From: Sipunculus nudus
Taxonomy: Eukaryota > Annelida > Sipuncula > Golfingiida > Sipunculidae
DNA: 64,000 bases
Direction of reading: 5' to 3'
Assembly: GCA_026874595.1 (NCBI GenBank)
Contig: CM049318.1
Span: 60,176,250 to 60,240,249, forward strand
In this document: positions 23,861-54,251 of the stretch, piece by piece
How positions within the stretch are numbered: the stretch's first letter is position 1
How the letters are laid out: each line of letters starts with the position of its first letter
Position numbers and translations under genes: made by a program
The notes under the pieces: generated by a model
Database searches by the model: none
What the model saw: the letters and a program-made list of their open reading frames with translations, nothing else
Told to the model about the DNA's origin: nothing

Positions 23861-26800
23861 CAAGTGACGTAGGGGTCATGACGCTCAGCTGACCAGGAAG
23901 ACATTGACAAAGTAATTTTATCATCTGAATGTCAAATTTGAATGAAATACTTTTTCCAAACTTGACCTTTTGTATAAAATCATCCAATATTCATTGGGGT
24001 ACTATGGAGCTCTGTAGCATGAAGGATATGGGTAACAGACACCTATTTTCAAGGTTTACAAGATGACTTTTCAGGGGTCTCCCAGCATGTCAAAAAATAA
24101 AATTCTAGGTCCAGTTATTATGATTTGTGCCCTGTTAACAAATCCAAATGTTTATTCTGGGGGGTATTTCAAAGCCGCATAGGATGAAGGATATGGGTAA
24201 CAGAGATGTAATTTCAGGTGCACAAGGAGACTTTTCAGGGGCCTCCCAGCATATCAAGAAAGGAGATTCTAGGTCAAGTCATTATAATTTGTGCTCTGTT
24301 AACAGATGACCAAATCTTTATTCTGGGGAGTACTTCGGAGCCCCAGAGCATGAAGGATATGGGTAACAGGGACCTTATTTCGGGTTTCCATGTAGACCTT
24401 TTATGGGCTTCCCTGGAGGTGAGGACAGAAGATTCTAGGTCCAGTCATTATGATTTGTGCCCTGTTAATATATGACCAAATCTTTATTCTGGGGGGTACT
24501 TCAGAGCCCCATAGCTCACAGAATATGGGTAACAGGGACCTTATTTCGGGTTTCCATGTAGACCTTTTATGGGCTTCCCTGGAGGTGAGGACAGAAGATT
24601 CTAGGTCCAGTCATTATGATTTGTGCCCTGTTTACAGATGACCAAATGTTTAAAGATCACTTTCAGTCAGCTGAGCTAAAAATTGAAAAAATACAGGTGG
24701 CGCCACCAGAATGCAGAAACTGATGAAACATTTCATGATCAATATCCATGCAAAGAATCATGGTGATCAATATAATAATTGTTCAGATACTTGAGCTTTT
24801 GTATCAAATTTTCCATTATTCTGGGGGGTACTTCGGAGCCCCATAGCTCAGAGGTTATGGGTAACAGAGACCTAATTTCAAGTTTTTAAGGAAACTTTTC
24901 ATGGGCCTCTCAGCATGTCAAGAGAGAAGATTCTAGGTCCAGTTGTTACGATTTGTGCCATGTTAACAGATGACGGCATCTTATGAGGTCTCAAAAATAG
25001 AGAAAAAAATTCGTAAAAATAAAAAAAATACAGGTGGCGCCACCATACTGCAGAAACTGATGACACATTCCATGATCAATATCCCTGCAAAGAATTATGG
25101 TGATCACTGCAATAGTTGTTTAGATACTTGAGCTTTTGTATCAAATTGTCCATTATTCTGAGGGATACTTCAGATGACTTACAGTCAGCTGAGCTAAAAA
25201 CACTTAATGGTCAATATCCATGCAAAGAATCATGATGATCTCCGTATTAGTTGTTCAGATACTTCAGCTTTTGTATCAAATTGTCCATTATTCTGAGGGA
25301 TACTTCAGAGTCCTATAGCTTGAAGGATATGGGTAACAGAGACCTAATTTCAAGTTTCCACAGGCACTCTTCATGGGCCTCCTTGCATGACAAGAATGAA
25401 GTTTCTAGGTCCAGTTGTTGCAATTTGTACCCTCTTGATAGATAACATAGGTGGCGCCACCAGTCTGCAGGAACTGATGGAACATCTCATAATCAATATG
25501 TATGCCAAAAATCATGACCATCAGTGATGTAGTTATTGAGATATTGGAAGTTTTTGTATGAAATTTTTGACTACTCTGGGGGGGTACTTTGGGGCCCCAT
25601 AGCTTGAAGGATATGGGTAACAGAGACCTAATTTCCGGTTTCCATGGAGACTTTTCATAGGTCTTCTAGTGTGTGAGAATGAAGATTCTAGGTCCAGTCG
25701 TTACTATTTGTGCCATGCTAACAGATGACAGCATCCTTAAAGGTCTCAAAAATAGAGGAAAAAATGGTAAAATATCGAACGATACAGGTGGCGCCACCAG
25801 TCTGCAGGAACAGATGACACATCTCATGATCAATAGTTATGCCACAAATCATGACCATCATTCAAGTAGTTAATGAGATATTGAAGTTTTTGTATGAAAT
25901 TTTTTACTTTTCTTGGGGGTACTTTAGGGCTCCATAGCTCGAAGAATATGGGTAACAGAGACCTAATTTTGGTTTCCATGGAGACTTTTCATAGGTCTCT
26001 CAGTGTGTCGAGAATGAAGATTCTAGGTCCAGTCATTATGATTTGTGCCACGTTAACAGATGACAGCATCCTTAAAGGTCTCAAAAATAGAGGAAAAAAT
26101 CATAAAAAATCAAACAATACAGGTGGCGCCACAAGTCTGCAGGAACTGATGGAACATTTCATAATCAATATGTATGCCAAAAATCATGACCATCAGTGAT
26201 GTAGTTATTGAGATATTGAAGTTTTTGTATGAAATTTTTGACTACTCTGGGGGGGGGGGTACTTTGGGGCCCCATAGCTCAAAGGATATGGTTAACAGAG
26301 ACCTAATTTCTGGTTTCCAAGGATATTTTTCATGGACCTCTCAGTGTGTCAAGAATGAAGATTCTAGGTCCAGTTGTTACGATTTGTGCCATGCTAACAG
26401 ATGACAGCATCCTTAAAGGTCTCAAAAATAGAGGAAAAAATTGTATAAAATCAAACAATAAAGGTGGCACCACCAGTCTGCAGGAAGTGATGACACATCT
26501 CATGATCAATAGTTATGCCACAAATCATGACCATCAGTCAAGTAGTTAATGAGATATTGAAGTTTTTGTATGAAATTTTTTACTTTTCTTGGGGGTACTT
26601 TGGGGCTCCATAGCTCAAAGAGTATGGGTAACAGACACCTAATTTCTGGTTTCCATGGAGACTTTTCATAGGTCTCTCAGTGTGTCAAGAATGAAGATTC
26701 TAGGTCCAGTCTTTACGATTTGTGCCTTGTTAACAGATGTTTACATTTTGAAAGGTCTCAAAAATAGAGAAAAAAATTCGTAAAAAATTGAACGATACAG

Positions 26801-27501
26801 GTGGCGCCACCAGTCTGCAGGAAGTGATGGAACATCTCATGATCAATATGTATGACAAAAATCATGACCATCAGTCAAGTATTTAATGAGATATTGAAAT
26901 TTTTGTTTGAAATTTTTTACTTTTCTGGGGGGGTATTTTAGGGCCCCATAGCTGGAAGGATATGGGTAACAGAGACATAATTTCTGGTTTCCATGGAGAC
27001 TTTTCATAGGTCTCTCAGTGTGTCGAGAATGAAGATTCTAAGTCCAGTCATTACGATTTGTGCCTTGTTAACAGATGTTCACATTTCTAAAGGTCTCATA
27101 AATAGAGAAAAAAATTCGTAAAAATCGAAAAATACAGGTGGCGCCACCAGTCTTCAGGAACTGATGGAACCTCTCATGATCAATATGTATGCCAAAAATC
27201 ATGACCATCAGTCAAGCAGTTAATGAGATATTGAAGTTTTTGTATGAAATTTTGGACTTTTCTGGGGGGGTACTTTGGGGCCCCATAGCTCGAAGGATAT
27301 GGGTAACAGAGACGTAATTTCTGGTTTCCAAGGAGATTTTTCATGGACCTCCCAGGATGTCAAGTAAGAAGATTCCAGTTCTAGCGGTTACGATTTGTGC
27401 CTGGTTAACGGACAGACAGACGGACAGACAGACAGACAGACAGACGGACGACGGACAAGAGTGATCGCTATAGCTCAGATGACTTTCAGTCAGCTGAGCT
27501 A
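23861..27501 (-). mobile_element. Helentron/HINE-like element, family C copy 2 (nested in E)
   Basis: Longest copy in the window, about 3.6 kb. The 5' end (27501 downward) reads TAGCTCAGCTGACTGAAAGT with a pairing arm, then a CCGTC/TGTC tract (27410-27450). The 3' end is AGCGTCATGACCCC..CACTTG at 23861. It contains about ten core units of roughly 340 bp with 'GATTCTAGGTCCAGTCATTA', 'ATGGGTAACAGAGACC' and AGGTGGCGCCACCAGTCTGCAG landmarks (24696, 25032, 25450, 25788, 26800, 27137). Units at 24300-24620 are nearly identical. Removing it restores family-E sequence across a T-run, fitting T|T insertion. Confidence 0.7.
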
Positions 27502-27715
27502 AAAATTGAGGTTTTTCCTTGATTTCTCAAAGGAACGAAGTTGCAAAGACCCAGTTTTCGGCTTGGTAGGAGATCTTGGGGACATCTAACATTATGCCGA
27601 ATTTTGGATTCCTAGGTCTTACGGTTTCAAAACGTGCCACATCTACGGACGGACGGACAGAAGACGGACAATGGACCATGACTATAGCTCAGATGACTTA
27701 TAGTCAGCTGAGCTA

Positions 27716-28789
27716 AAAAAGTTACCGATCAAATGTGTGGCCCTGCAAACAAGGATTTATGAGGTCATATGTGAACACCTCAGAATGCAATCATAATAAC
27801 CAAATGAATCTATAATAACGAATATATAACATTGGAAACTCATCTCAAGTTATCAACAGACTGAAACATGTTCACAGCTGGATTTCACAAAAAAAAACTC
27901 GTGTCAGAACATTATCAATGTTGCCAGCATCCTGCTCTTACAAAATTAGACTTTTAACCTACTTTTGTTGGTTTTCAGGGATGAATAAAATATACAAGCT
28001 TAATTGAGCCTGCATAATCAAGTCTTATAAATGACCTGAATCCATTATTAAAACAAAATCCGATTTGAAAACAAAACAGACTGCTTAATCTGTATAAAAG
28101 TACAATGAATATTAAATATGGACCGATTAAATGGCTCTTTAAGCTAGGGATCGAAGTCATTAAAACCTCATATATCAGCTATACTGGCCACAGCTATCAC
28201 AAAATTCAAGACTTTCCCTAATAATCACCGAATTCCCTGACATTCCCCCCCCCCCCCCCCCCCCAGTCACTGACAACCATAATAATGAATTTCTATCTTT
28301 ACATTGTGTGTTCAACCAACATTGTTTAATCACGCCATTATAAGGGTATTCTCAGCTCAATTTGTTAAAACTCTCAGCAGTGGTAGCACTCTGTATTTCT
28401 AGTGACCATAATATGTAGCATACAGCAAACATCATACAGCATGTTGATGGGTTACAACAAAAACAACAAGAGTTGTGAAGAACGTTTTATTCATGTTTGC
28501 TATGTGATTAAGGTACCGCTATACATAACTCTACCTACATTTATCCATAACACAAAAACATTTTTACCAAATGCTGAACTCGATGCCAAGAAGTTTAATC
28601 TTCTATTAAAATTATCTTTATACTTGGAGATGATCCCGTGAAAAAGTATATTCAACACTCCTTGTAGTTTGCTGTTCATCAGTTTTATCAACAGGGTGCT
28701 ATTGGAACTTCAGATTCAAATAAATTAAAACTGTGTTTCCTTGATGAGTTTCTGACTGGTGGCGAGAGTGAAAGTTCTGTTAGCTCCAT
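27716..28789. other. Downstream flank of PSMC5
   Basis: Contains a poly-C run at about 28245-28264 and the 3' untranslated region of PSMC5 at its right end. No AATAAA was confidently assigned. The open frame 28402-28641 has no recognisable family. Confidence 0.4.
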
Positions 28790-48317
<19,528 letters not shown>

Positions 48318-48455
48318 GATGAAGCCGGTCTCGTTGGGATCTGACAGTCTCGCGTGATTTGAGATGGACTCTGGGAATGTCAACATGGCACAGTAAGCCG
48401 TCAGTAAGAACTTCTGAAAACTCTTGAACTGAAGCCCAGCACCCATCATAAAACA
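48318..48455. promoter_or_regulatory. Bidirectional promoter between PSMC5 and CHPF
   Basis: The start codons of PSMC5 (- strand, 48317) and CHPF (+ strand, 48456) are 138 bp apart, so both 5' leaders and core promoters must overlap in or just around this interval. It has more GC and CpG than the flanking introns, no TATA box, and a TCTCGCG (48348-48354; TCTCGCGTGA) close to the TCTCGCGAGA element common in CpG-type bidirectional promoters of animals. That the promoter is shared is inferred from spacing. Confidence 0.6.
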
Positions 48456-49181
48456 ATGGGACTGATCAAGATGGTGATCTCACACTCCAAACCTCTGATT
48501 CCTCTCATGTTTGGGCTGTGTCTAGGAATTACGCTCAGTCTGATCGTAGTTCCTTTCAATGAAGGAGACTGCCAGCACTTGAACATGGAAAGAGGGTCTC
48601 ACCATAGGTTCTCCAGAGGGGGCTTCAGGCCAAGGAAAACAAACTCCGTCAATGAGAAATTCAACTTTGATTATGGTAATATTGAAGATTATGAACCAAG
48701 GATTAGAACTGTTGAAAACGTTAAACCAGTTGAAACAAGGCGTAAGAAAAAGTTAAGACCTAGATATGCTTCAACAGAACTTGGAATAAGAGAAAAATTA
48801 TATGTTGGTGTACTGACTTCTCGGAAAACAATTGAAACGATGGGTGTTGCGATTAACCGTACATTAACTCATTATGTCACAAAATTAGTGTTTTTTATGG
48901 ATGCGCGTGGTTCGTTATTACCTGCAAGTATGTCTGTTGTAAGTTTTTCGGATGAGCGTGTTAACATGAGACCATTCCATATGTTTAAATATATTGGAGA
49001 TCACTACGTAAAAAATTTTGATTGGTTTTACTTTATCACTGATGAAAGTTATGTTCGTGGAGAGAAACTTTTTGAAGCCGTGAAAAGTATGAGTATTAGC
49101 CAAGATGTATATATGGGAATATCGGTGGGAGGAGAGAAGAAGGCATATTGTGATGTGAATGCGGGAATCCTTCTGTCTCAG
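48456..49181 (+). CDS. CHPF: Chondroitin polymerising factor (CHPF/CHPF2-type), first coding exon
   Basis: CHPF works with chondroitin synthase in the Golgi to elongate the glucuronate-GalNAc chain of chondroitin sulfate. The exon encodes 242 residues. Residues 12-30 (PLIPLMFGLCLGITLSLIV) form the type II membrane anchor, matching the GISLGFTLSLL segment of vertebrate CHPF. A variable basic stem follows, then the conserved start of the glycosyltransferase-like domain (RYASTELGIREKLYVGVLTS, GVAINRTLTHYV, DWFYFITDESYVRG, NAGILLSQ). The donor follows CTG TCT CAG at 49182 (GTTTGT), phase 0. The frame remains open to 49406 only as intron read-through. No second exon was found up to 64000, so the gene is partial or has an intron longer than 14.8 kb. 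ATG at 48456 is preferred; M6 is an alternative. CHPF versus CHPF2 cannot be decided. Confidence 0.85.
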
Positions 49182-49466
49182 GTTTGTATGTCTTATTGTA
49201 TACAATATCTGTCTGTATTTTTGATAATCAGCAGCTGTTTATATCAACAAATCCACACTGTGAGAGTCCGAGTCGAAGCTATTCAAGTTATAAGTACTAG
49301 AAGATTAAGACTTTTAAGTCCCACTCAACCTCCTTGGAGTCCAAGTAACTTAGAACCCAAGTCCAAGTCGCTCAGTTCAAATCTAATTAAAAGAAATTTA
49401 AAATAGAAGTTGAGATTAAATTATCGTGTGTATTGGTATTTTGTTGGTTTTCACATATATGTTTTT

Positions 49467-49997
49467 ATATGCCCATCATATGACAGGAGTAATATGGTAT
49501 ACCCACCGTCCGTCTGTCTGACCATATGTTAACTTTTAATGTCGCTGCAATATTTATTGGGGCTTTGATGGATTTTCATGAAACTCACCATAACCACTTG
49601 CCAACAGATTATCTTGCCCGAGTTGGACTATGGACAACATCCATGCATATTTAATAAGTTTACAGGTCACTAATCTTCTTTGTGGTGTCGCCTTGATATC
49701 TTATTAAAAATATGAAGGATTTTGATAAAACTCATCAAAAATGTTAATCAATAAAATATCTCATATTAGTTCAATTTCCAGCATAATCCATGCATATTTA
49801 ATGAGGACAGAGATCACTGCACTTTGGAGGCACCTTGGTGACCTTCCAAAAATCCTATGGATTTTCATGAAACTCATAATACGTATTTACCAATAGACTT
49901 TCTTACCTGATTAACATTCTCATAAAAATTCACTCATATTTAATGAGGTCACCAAATTCATGATGGGCATATTTTGTACGTTTGCGGTGCTCTTGTT
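49467..49997 (+). mobile_element. Helentron/HINE-like element, family F
   Basis: The 5' end has ATGCCCATCAT and, about 60 bp before the 3' end, its inverse ATGATGGGCAT. The short tract CCGTCCGTCTGTCTG follows the 5' end. Core units of about 180 bp repeat GATTTTCATGAAACTCA and CATGCATATTTAATGAG phrases about three times. The end TTTGCGGTGCTCTTG before TT resembles the CTTG|TT termini of families C, D and E. This family lacks the GGTGGCGCCACC palindrome. Confidence 0.55.
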
Positions 49998-50253
49998 AAA
50001 TTTATTTAGCTACTGATGCACAGCTGAAGCTTCGTATATTTAATCTTTTTTGTAATGTTCTTATCATACTTTGCATATGTTTGTGTGTATCTTTTAAAGT
50101 ATTTGACGGAAATATTTTTCTACTGGACTCAAGATGGACATTCTTCTTGAGTTCTTATCTCGGAGTCTGAATACAACTGAGAATTGGGACTGTTGAGTCC
50201 ATAAAAAAATGGATTAGAGTCCAGGCTTGAGTCCAAGTCAAAACTTGAGTCTC
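49998..50253. other. Unassigned sequence, probable CHPF intron
   Basis: Contains phrases with repeated GAGTCC/GGACTC words (50127-50250) also seen at 49263-49375, suggesting a small diverged repeat pair spanning the family F element. No gene. Confidence 0.35.
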
Positions 50254-50430
50254 ACATCTCTGATCAGCTGGTCTCCTCATTTGAATACTTACATCTCTGA
50301 TCAGCTGGTCTCTTCATTAGAATACTTGCATCTCTGATCAGCAGGTCTCTTCAGGAGAATACTTACACCTCTGATCAGCAGGTCTCTTCATTAGAATACT
50401 TGCATCTCTGATCAGCAGGTCGCTTTATTA
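50254..50430. repeat. 37-bp tandem repeat, five units
   Basis: Units start at 50254, 50291, 50328, 50365 and 50402 with ACATCTCTGATCAGCTGGTC (or GCATCTC... / ...CAGCAGGTC) followed by TCTTCATTAGAATACTT. Each contains the palindrome TGATCA. The array ends where a family D element begins. Confidence 0.85.
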
Positions 50431-50433
50431 TTA

Positions 50434-51200
50434 GTGAACCTGTGAGCTTATGTGATGGCGCAGCGTCGTCCGTCCGTCGTCAGCTGTCCGCCATCCAGGG
50501 CTGGCTTTCCACCGTCCATGGCTGTAAGTCATAAACCGTCAGAGCTAGCAGCTCCAAATTACATGTAAGAGTTAGTCACATGTGAAACTTGGTGCCCTGG
50601 AGCTTATTATTGGGTATCTGCATTAATTAAAATTTTATAGAGAAAAAGCTTAAAAACCTTTAAAAATCTTCTCTGAAACTGTCCAGCCAAATTGTCTAAT
50701 ATTTCACAGAAATGATCCCTAGAACAATCTCTCTCAAGTTTGTTCAAATGGTTCCAGTTCGGAGATTTTTAGCCGAGTTACAGGAGGTTGAACTTAGTCA
50801 TCTGTCCAAAAAAGCACACTAAAATTAAAATCTCAGAAACGGCTAGAGCTATAATCACCAAATTTTATACGAATGTTTGTCACATGTCATATCTGATTTT
50901 TAGGTATTGGTGGCGCCACCTACATTGATGTGTTTTTTACAAGCAAAAATCTAATTTTAAACTCTTTTAGCTTATACACTGATTTATGATGAAACTGTTA
51001 AAATGATTGGTTTAAACTTTAAAAGAATTATTCTATGGTAGGGTTCTGCCAGTTTTATAAGAATAGATTGGGTAAATACAGTTTTAAAAAAGCATTGTAG
51101 CCAATTGAAAAAGGCTCTTTTTATTTGAAAACAGATTTGACAACATGCTGAGTTTCAGCAGCCAAGTCAAGAGGTCACTCAGTACAATCAGGTGGGGGTC
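50434..51200 (+). mobile_element. Family D fragment (5' part)
   Basis: Starts TAGTGAACCTGTGAGCTTAT like the D copy at 5004 and continues with the GTCCGTCCGTCGTC tract. The phrases AACTGTCCAGCCAAATTGTC and ATTTCACAGAAATGATCCCT match 5248-5290 almost exactly. It carries one exact GGTGGCGCCACC at about 50910. The 3' hairpin end seen at 6128-6156 is absent, so it is truncated. Confidence 0.6.
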
Positions 51201-51384
51201 CAGACATCACCATGGCAACTGACCTGGCTCGGGGGGGTGTCTGGACAATGTGTCTAGACGTCTAGACATAGCGTCTAGACGTCTAGACACAATGTTTAGA
51301 TGCAGAATTCCCAGATTATTGGAACTATATCTTTCAACTGTTTGAAAAAACTTGGTTAGCATTTTAAGCAAATCGGGTTTATCA

Positions 51385-52052
51385 TCAGGTCACATGTGAA
51401 CTGCTGCGCCCTCATTTTTGGTTGACCTCTGACCTTTCCTCACTGCCCAGCGTCCATTTGTGCGTCTGTTTCCACACATAAACCCGCATATCTCGGGAAC
51501 TGTTTGACCGACCAGGCTAAAAATTTTGCACAAATGTAGCCCTTTGATAGCTTTATAACATACACTAAAAATGGTGGCACCACCTGCAACCTGCATTTTT
51601 GCACAGCACCCATCTGTTCATCTGCCTTAGGATAATATCACTCATATCTCAGCAGTGGTTTGACTTATCCACCTAAAATTTTGCAGGTTTATACATCCTG
51701 GACAGCTTTTTCGATTTTATGACAGGTGGCGCCACCTATATTCATGTTTACCCTGCAGACATCCAGGCTCATATCTCCGGGACCATTTGACCGATTGGGC
51801 CAAAATTTTGCATGTGTATAGATCTGACATAGCTCTTTATCATAGGCAAAACTGGTGGCGCCACCTGCAACCATTTTTGCACAGCGTCATTCTGTTCATT
51901 TGCCTTGGGATAATATCACTCATACTTCAGCAGTGGTTTGACTTTTCCACCTGTAATTTCGCAGGTTTATACATCCTGGACAGCTTTCTCGATTTTATGA
52001 CAGGTGGCGCCACCTACATTCAGGTTTACTCTGCAGACATCCAAGCTCAGGT
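51385..52052 (+). mobile_element. Family B fragment (internal units only)
   Basis: Begins inside the B consensus (CAGGTCACATGTGAACTGC), lacking the 5' hairpin, and stops after a core unit at CATCCAAGCTCAGGTGAAG, lacking the 3' hairpin. Carries GGTGGCGCCACC exactly at about 51726, 51857 and 52002. A double-truncated element, perhaps left by recombination between units. Short palindromic GTCTAGAC words at 51256-51290 lie just upstream. Confidence 0.65.
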
Positions 52053-54096
52053 GAAGTGAAAAACTGCATTGTATTATCTTTTATCCAATGATTATTTAAG
52101 ACATATGAATAAATGCCATTTTTTATCCTAAAAATAGTCAGATGAAGTACCATTGTTGCGGAGGATTGTGTCAGATCTTGATTGTATGTTAGATAGGAAT
52201 GATTGAACATCCAGCCCATACCAGCCAGAATATCTTTTGGAGATGCCTAAATATTGGCAAAAAAAATTAAATTTTATGAGAACTTTATAACTAATTGGGC
52301 TATAACTTATGGGATATTTCAGCTGAATATGTAATATGTTATTTCAATGTTCATGTCTTTAAGTTAATTACCAGCACATGAAAAGTGTGTGAATTTACTG
52401 TACCAGTAGCTGTTCCTAGATTTTCCATTGAGGTCAGTTGGTAAAGATGGGTCAGTAAAGCTGTATACATATAGAAACACAAATACACCTCAAATGCTAG
52501 AATGAATCAACAATGGACCAATGGTTTAGTTTGATAATGAGCCATTACTTAAAAACATAATAAAATAATTGTGAAGTATTACTATTGTTCTTTAAAATTC
52601 TCAGTTAATGTCAGGCCAAATAATGTCACAGGTCAGACCCATCAACTGAGCAGCATGATGTTCTGGGTATCGCTTGGGTAACAATCTAATGATTCACAAG
52701 AGCATGTATACCATGAAATGACACAATTGACATGTATATCACATTAGCTATCAGCCTACCAAAAAGTTCGATCTCCATTGTTTGTTCTGTATTGAGGAAG
52801 TCATGTGTAAAATGGCACTTACTATGGCAAGATACTGTCTGCCCTCACAGATAAAAAATTAAGACCAAATGGACAGAGTAGGCATTGTAGATACTGATGA
52901 TAAGTACTGTGTGATGTGAACAAATCTATCAGCATCATGTAACTACATAGAATTGTATACATGTATTTATTTATTTCAGGAAAAGTGAAGTTTAATAGCA
53001 TTTGTTTCACCAAATATGTTAGAACAGGCATGTGCTTATATTTCATGTTGTATTAATTTTGAGTTGATAAAGGATATTCATTGTTTTCAAATATAAGGGC
53101 TGTACATGTAATAATATTGTATGTATTAAATGAAAGAATCTGAGCATCAAAACTTTGTATAAATTTTCAAAAGCATCAGGATATTGTATTGATTAAGAGT
53201 CATTTAAGACATATACACTGTATATATATGTTACAGTGAATGTCTTAATTCAGGAAATACATGTATTCCCTAACACTTTTGGTAAATACATGTAAACACT
53301 GATCACTTGGGGACTTTGCATATTTACTGAGAAGTCTAGGAAAAACGTATTTACTAATAATCAGGGCCAAGAATTTTAATGTATTAACTGACACACAAAT
53401 CACAGACAACCATCCTATTAATTCCTTAATAGCAACAGAATTCAGACTGCAATGCATTGATTTACTAGGTGTTATCATCATGAGCATGTACCGAAAACTC
53501 CAATGTACAAAACTTTTAAATAGTGATTCAAGGAATAATCTTGAAGATGCCATGTTGTGGCACTATTTTCTTTTAAATTCAGTTTAAACATTTGGGATTT
53601 AAAAACATATGTGTATGCATAATATGACCCGATATGAGCTACACTCTGGATAAATAATGATTGAAACTTAGAATTCTGATATTTTAACTTATATATTTTT
53701 CAGATTTTTTTTATAAAAATTTATAAAACTTGTAAATGAAAAAAATGGAATCTGATAAAAAATATTAATGGAAAAAGTGGATATGCTAAAAAAAAAGCTT
53801 TAATATAAACTTAAATGCATTATTCTCTTGAAAGTGAAATAAAGGTATCAGTTCATTCTGTCCACTTGCCTAGATCCGTCTGTAAATTTTTCATATGCAT
53901 AACAGTATTTCAAAACTTTTACTGTTTTTCTTCATGACAGTCTTGTCAGAGTGTTAGTTTTGTAATCATATATTTAAAACTTTACTGTAACTAAGTAGGA
54001 GGGCCCCTTTCCTCTTAGCTTCTCATATGTTTATTTATATAAAAAACATAACAATAGAATATTTTGCATATTTTGCCTTTGAAAAAATTTCAAACT
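52053..54096. other. No recognised feature
   Basis: AT-rich sequence. Open frames at 52822-53046 and 53245-53553 (-) have no family signature. The right end is a Helentron-like terminus (next entry), so an old element body may fill part of this interval. Confidence 0.35.
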
Positions 54097-54128
54097 TCAG
54101 CTGAGCGCCGTGACCCATGGGTCCCTTG
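54097..54128 (+). mobile_element. Isolated 3' terminus of a family C/E element
   Basis: CAGCTGAGCGCCGTGACC, then CATGGGTCCCTTG before TT: same subterminal motif, GACCC/GGGTC hairpin and end as at 14757-14790 and 56121-56155. The matching 5' end was not found upstream. Confidence 0.55.
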
Positions 54129-54251
54129 TTTCTTGTAAGCACTGTTGAATTAAATTTCATATCCTCTATGTATATGCAAAGGTGAGGGAAAAACCCTGTA
54201 AACATGCAGTTCATTAAATTTTGGAGGTAATCAGAATCACTATGATAAGTT

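Larger units (their letters stand above)
19208..27715 (-). mobile_element. Helentron/HINE-like element, family E copy 1, carrying two nested elements
   Basis: The 5' end (27715 downward) is TAGCTCAGCTGACTATAAG with the pairing arm CATCTGAGCTATAG and a GTCC-rich tract (27640-27670). The 3' end (19208-19240) reads on the - strand CAGCTGAGCGTCGTGACCC, ATAGGTCCCTTG, then TT. The body matches the + strand copy at 54252-56155: GGCATGTACATAG..ACTATATAGAGGAATATTTATGG, GGGCCCATAACTT, and AACGTGCCATGGTC blocks. One internal unit of about 670 bp is present twice (around 20520-20780 and 21190-21440). Family A (21443-23722) and family C (23861-27501) are inserted in it; without them it is about 2.6 kb. 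Confidence 0.6.

Noticed and set aside
49182-49406. C-terminal extension of the CHPF frame (316-residue ORF)
   Set aside because: A good donor follows GILLSQ at the position where vertebrate CHPF has GVLLSR; the sequence after it loses similarity and is low complexity.
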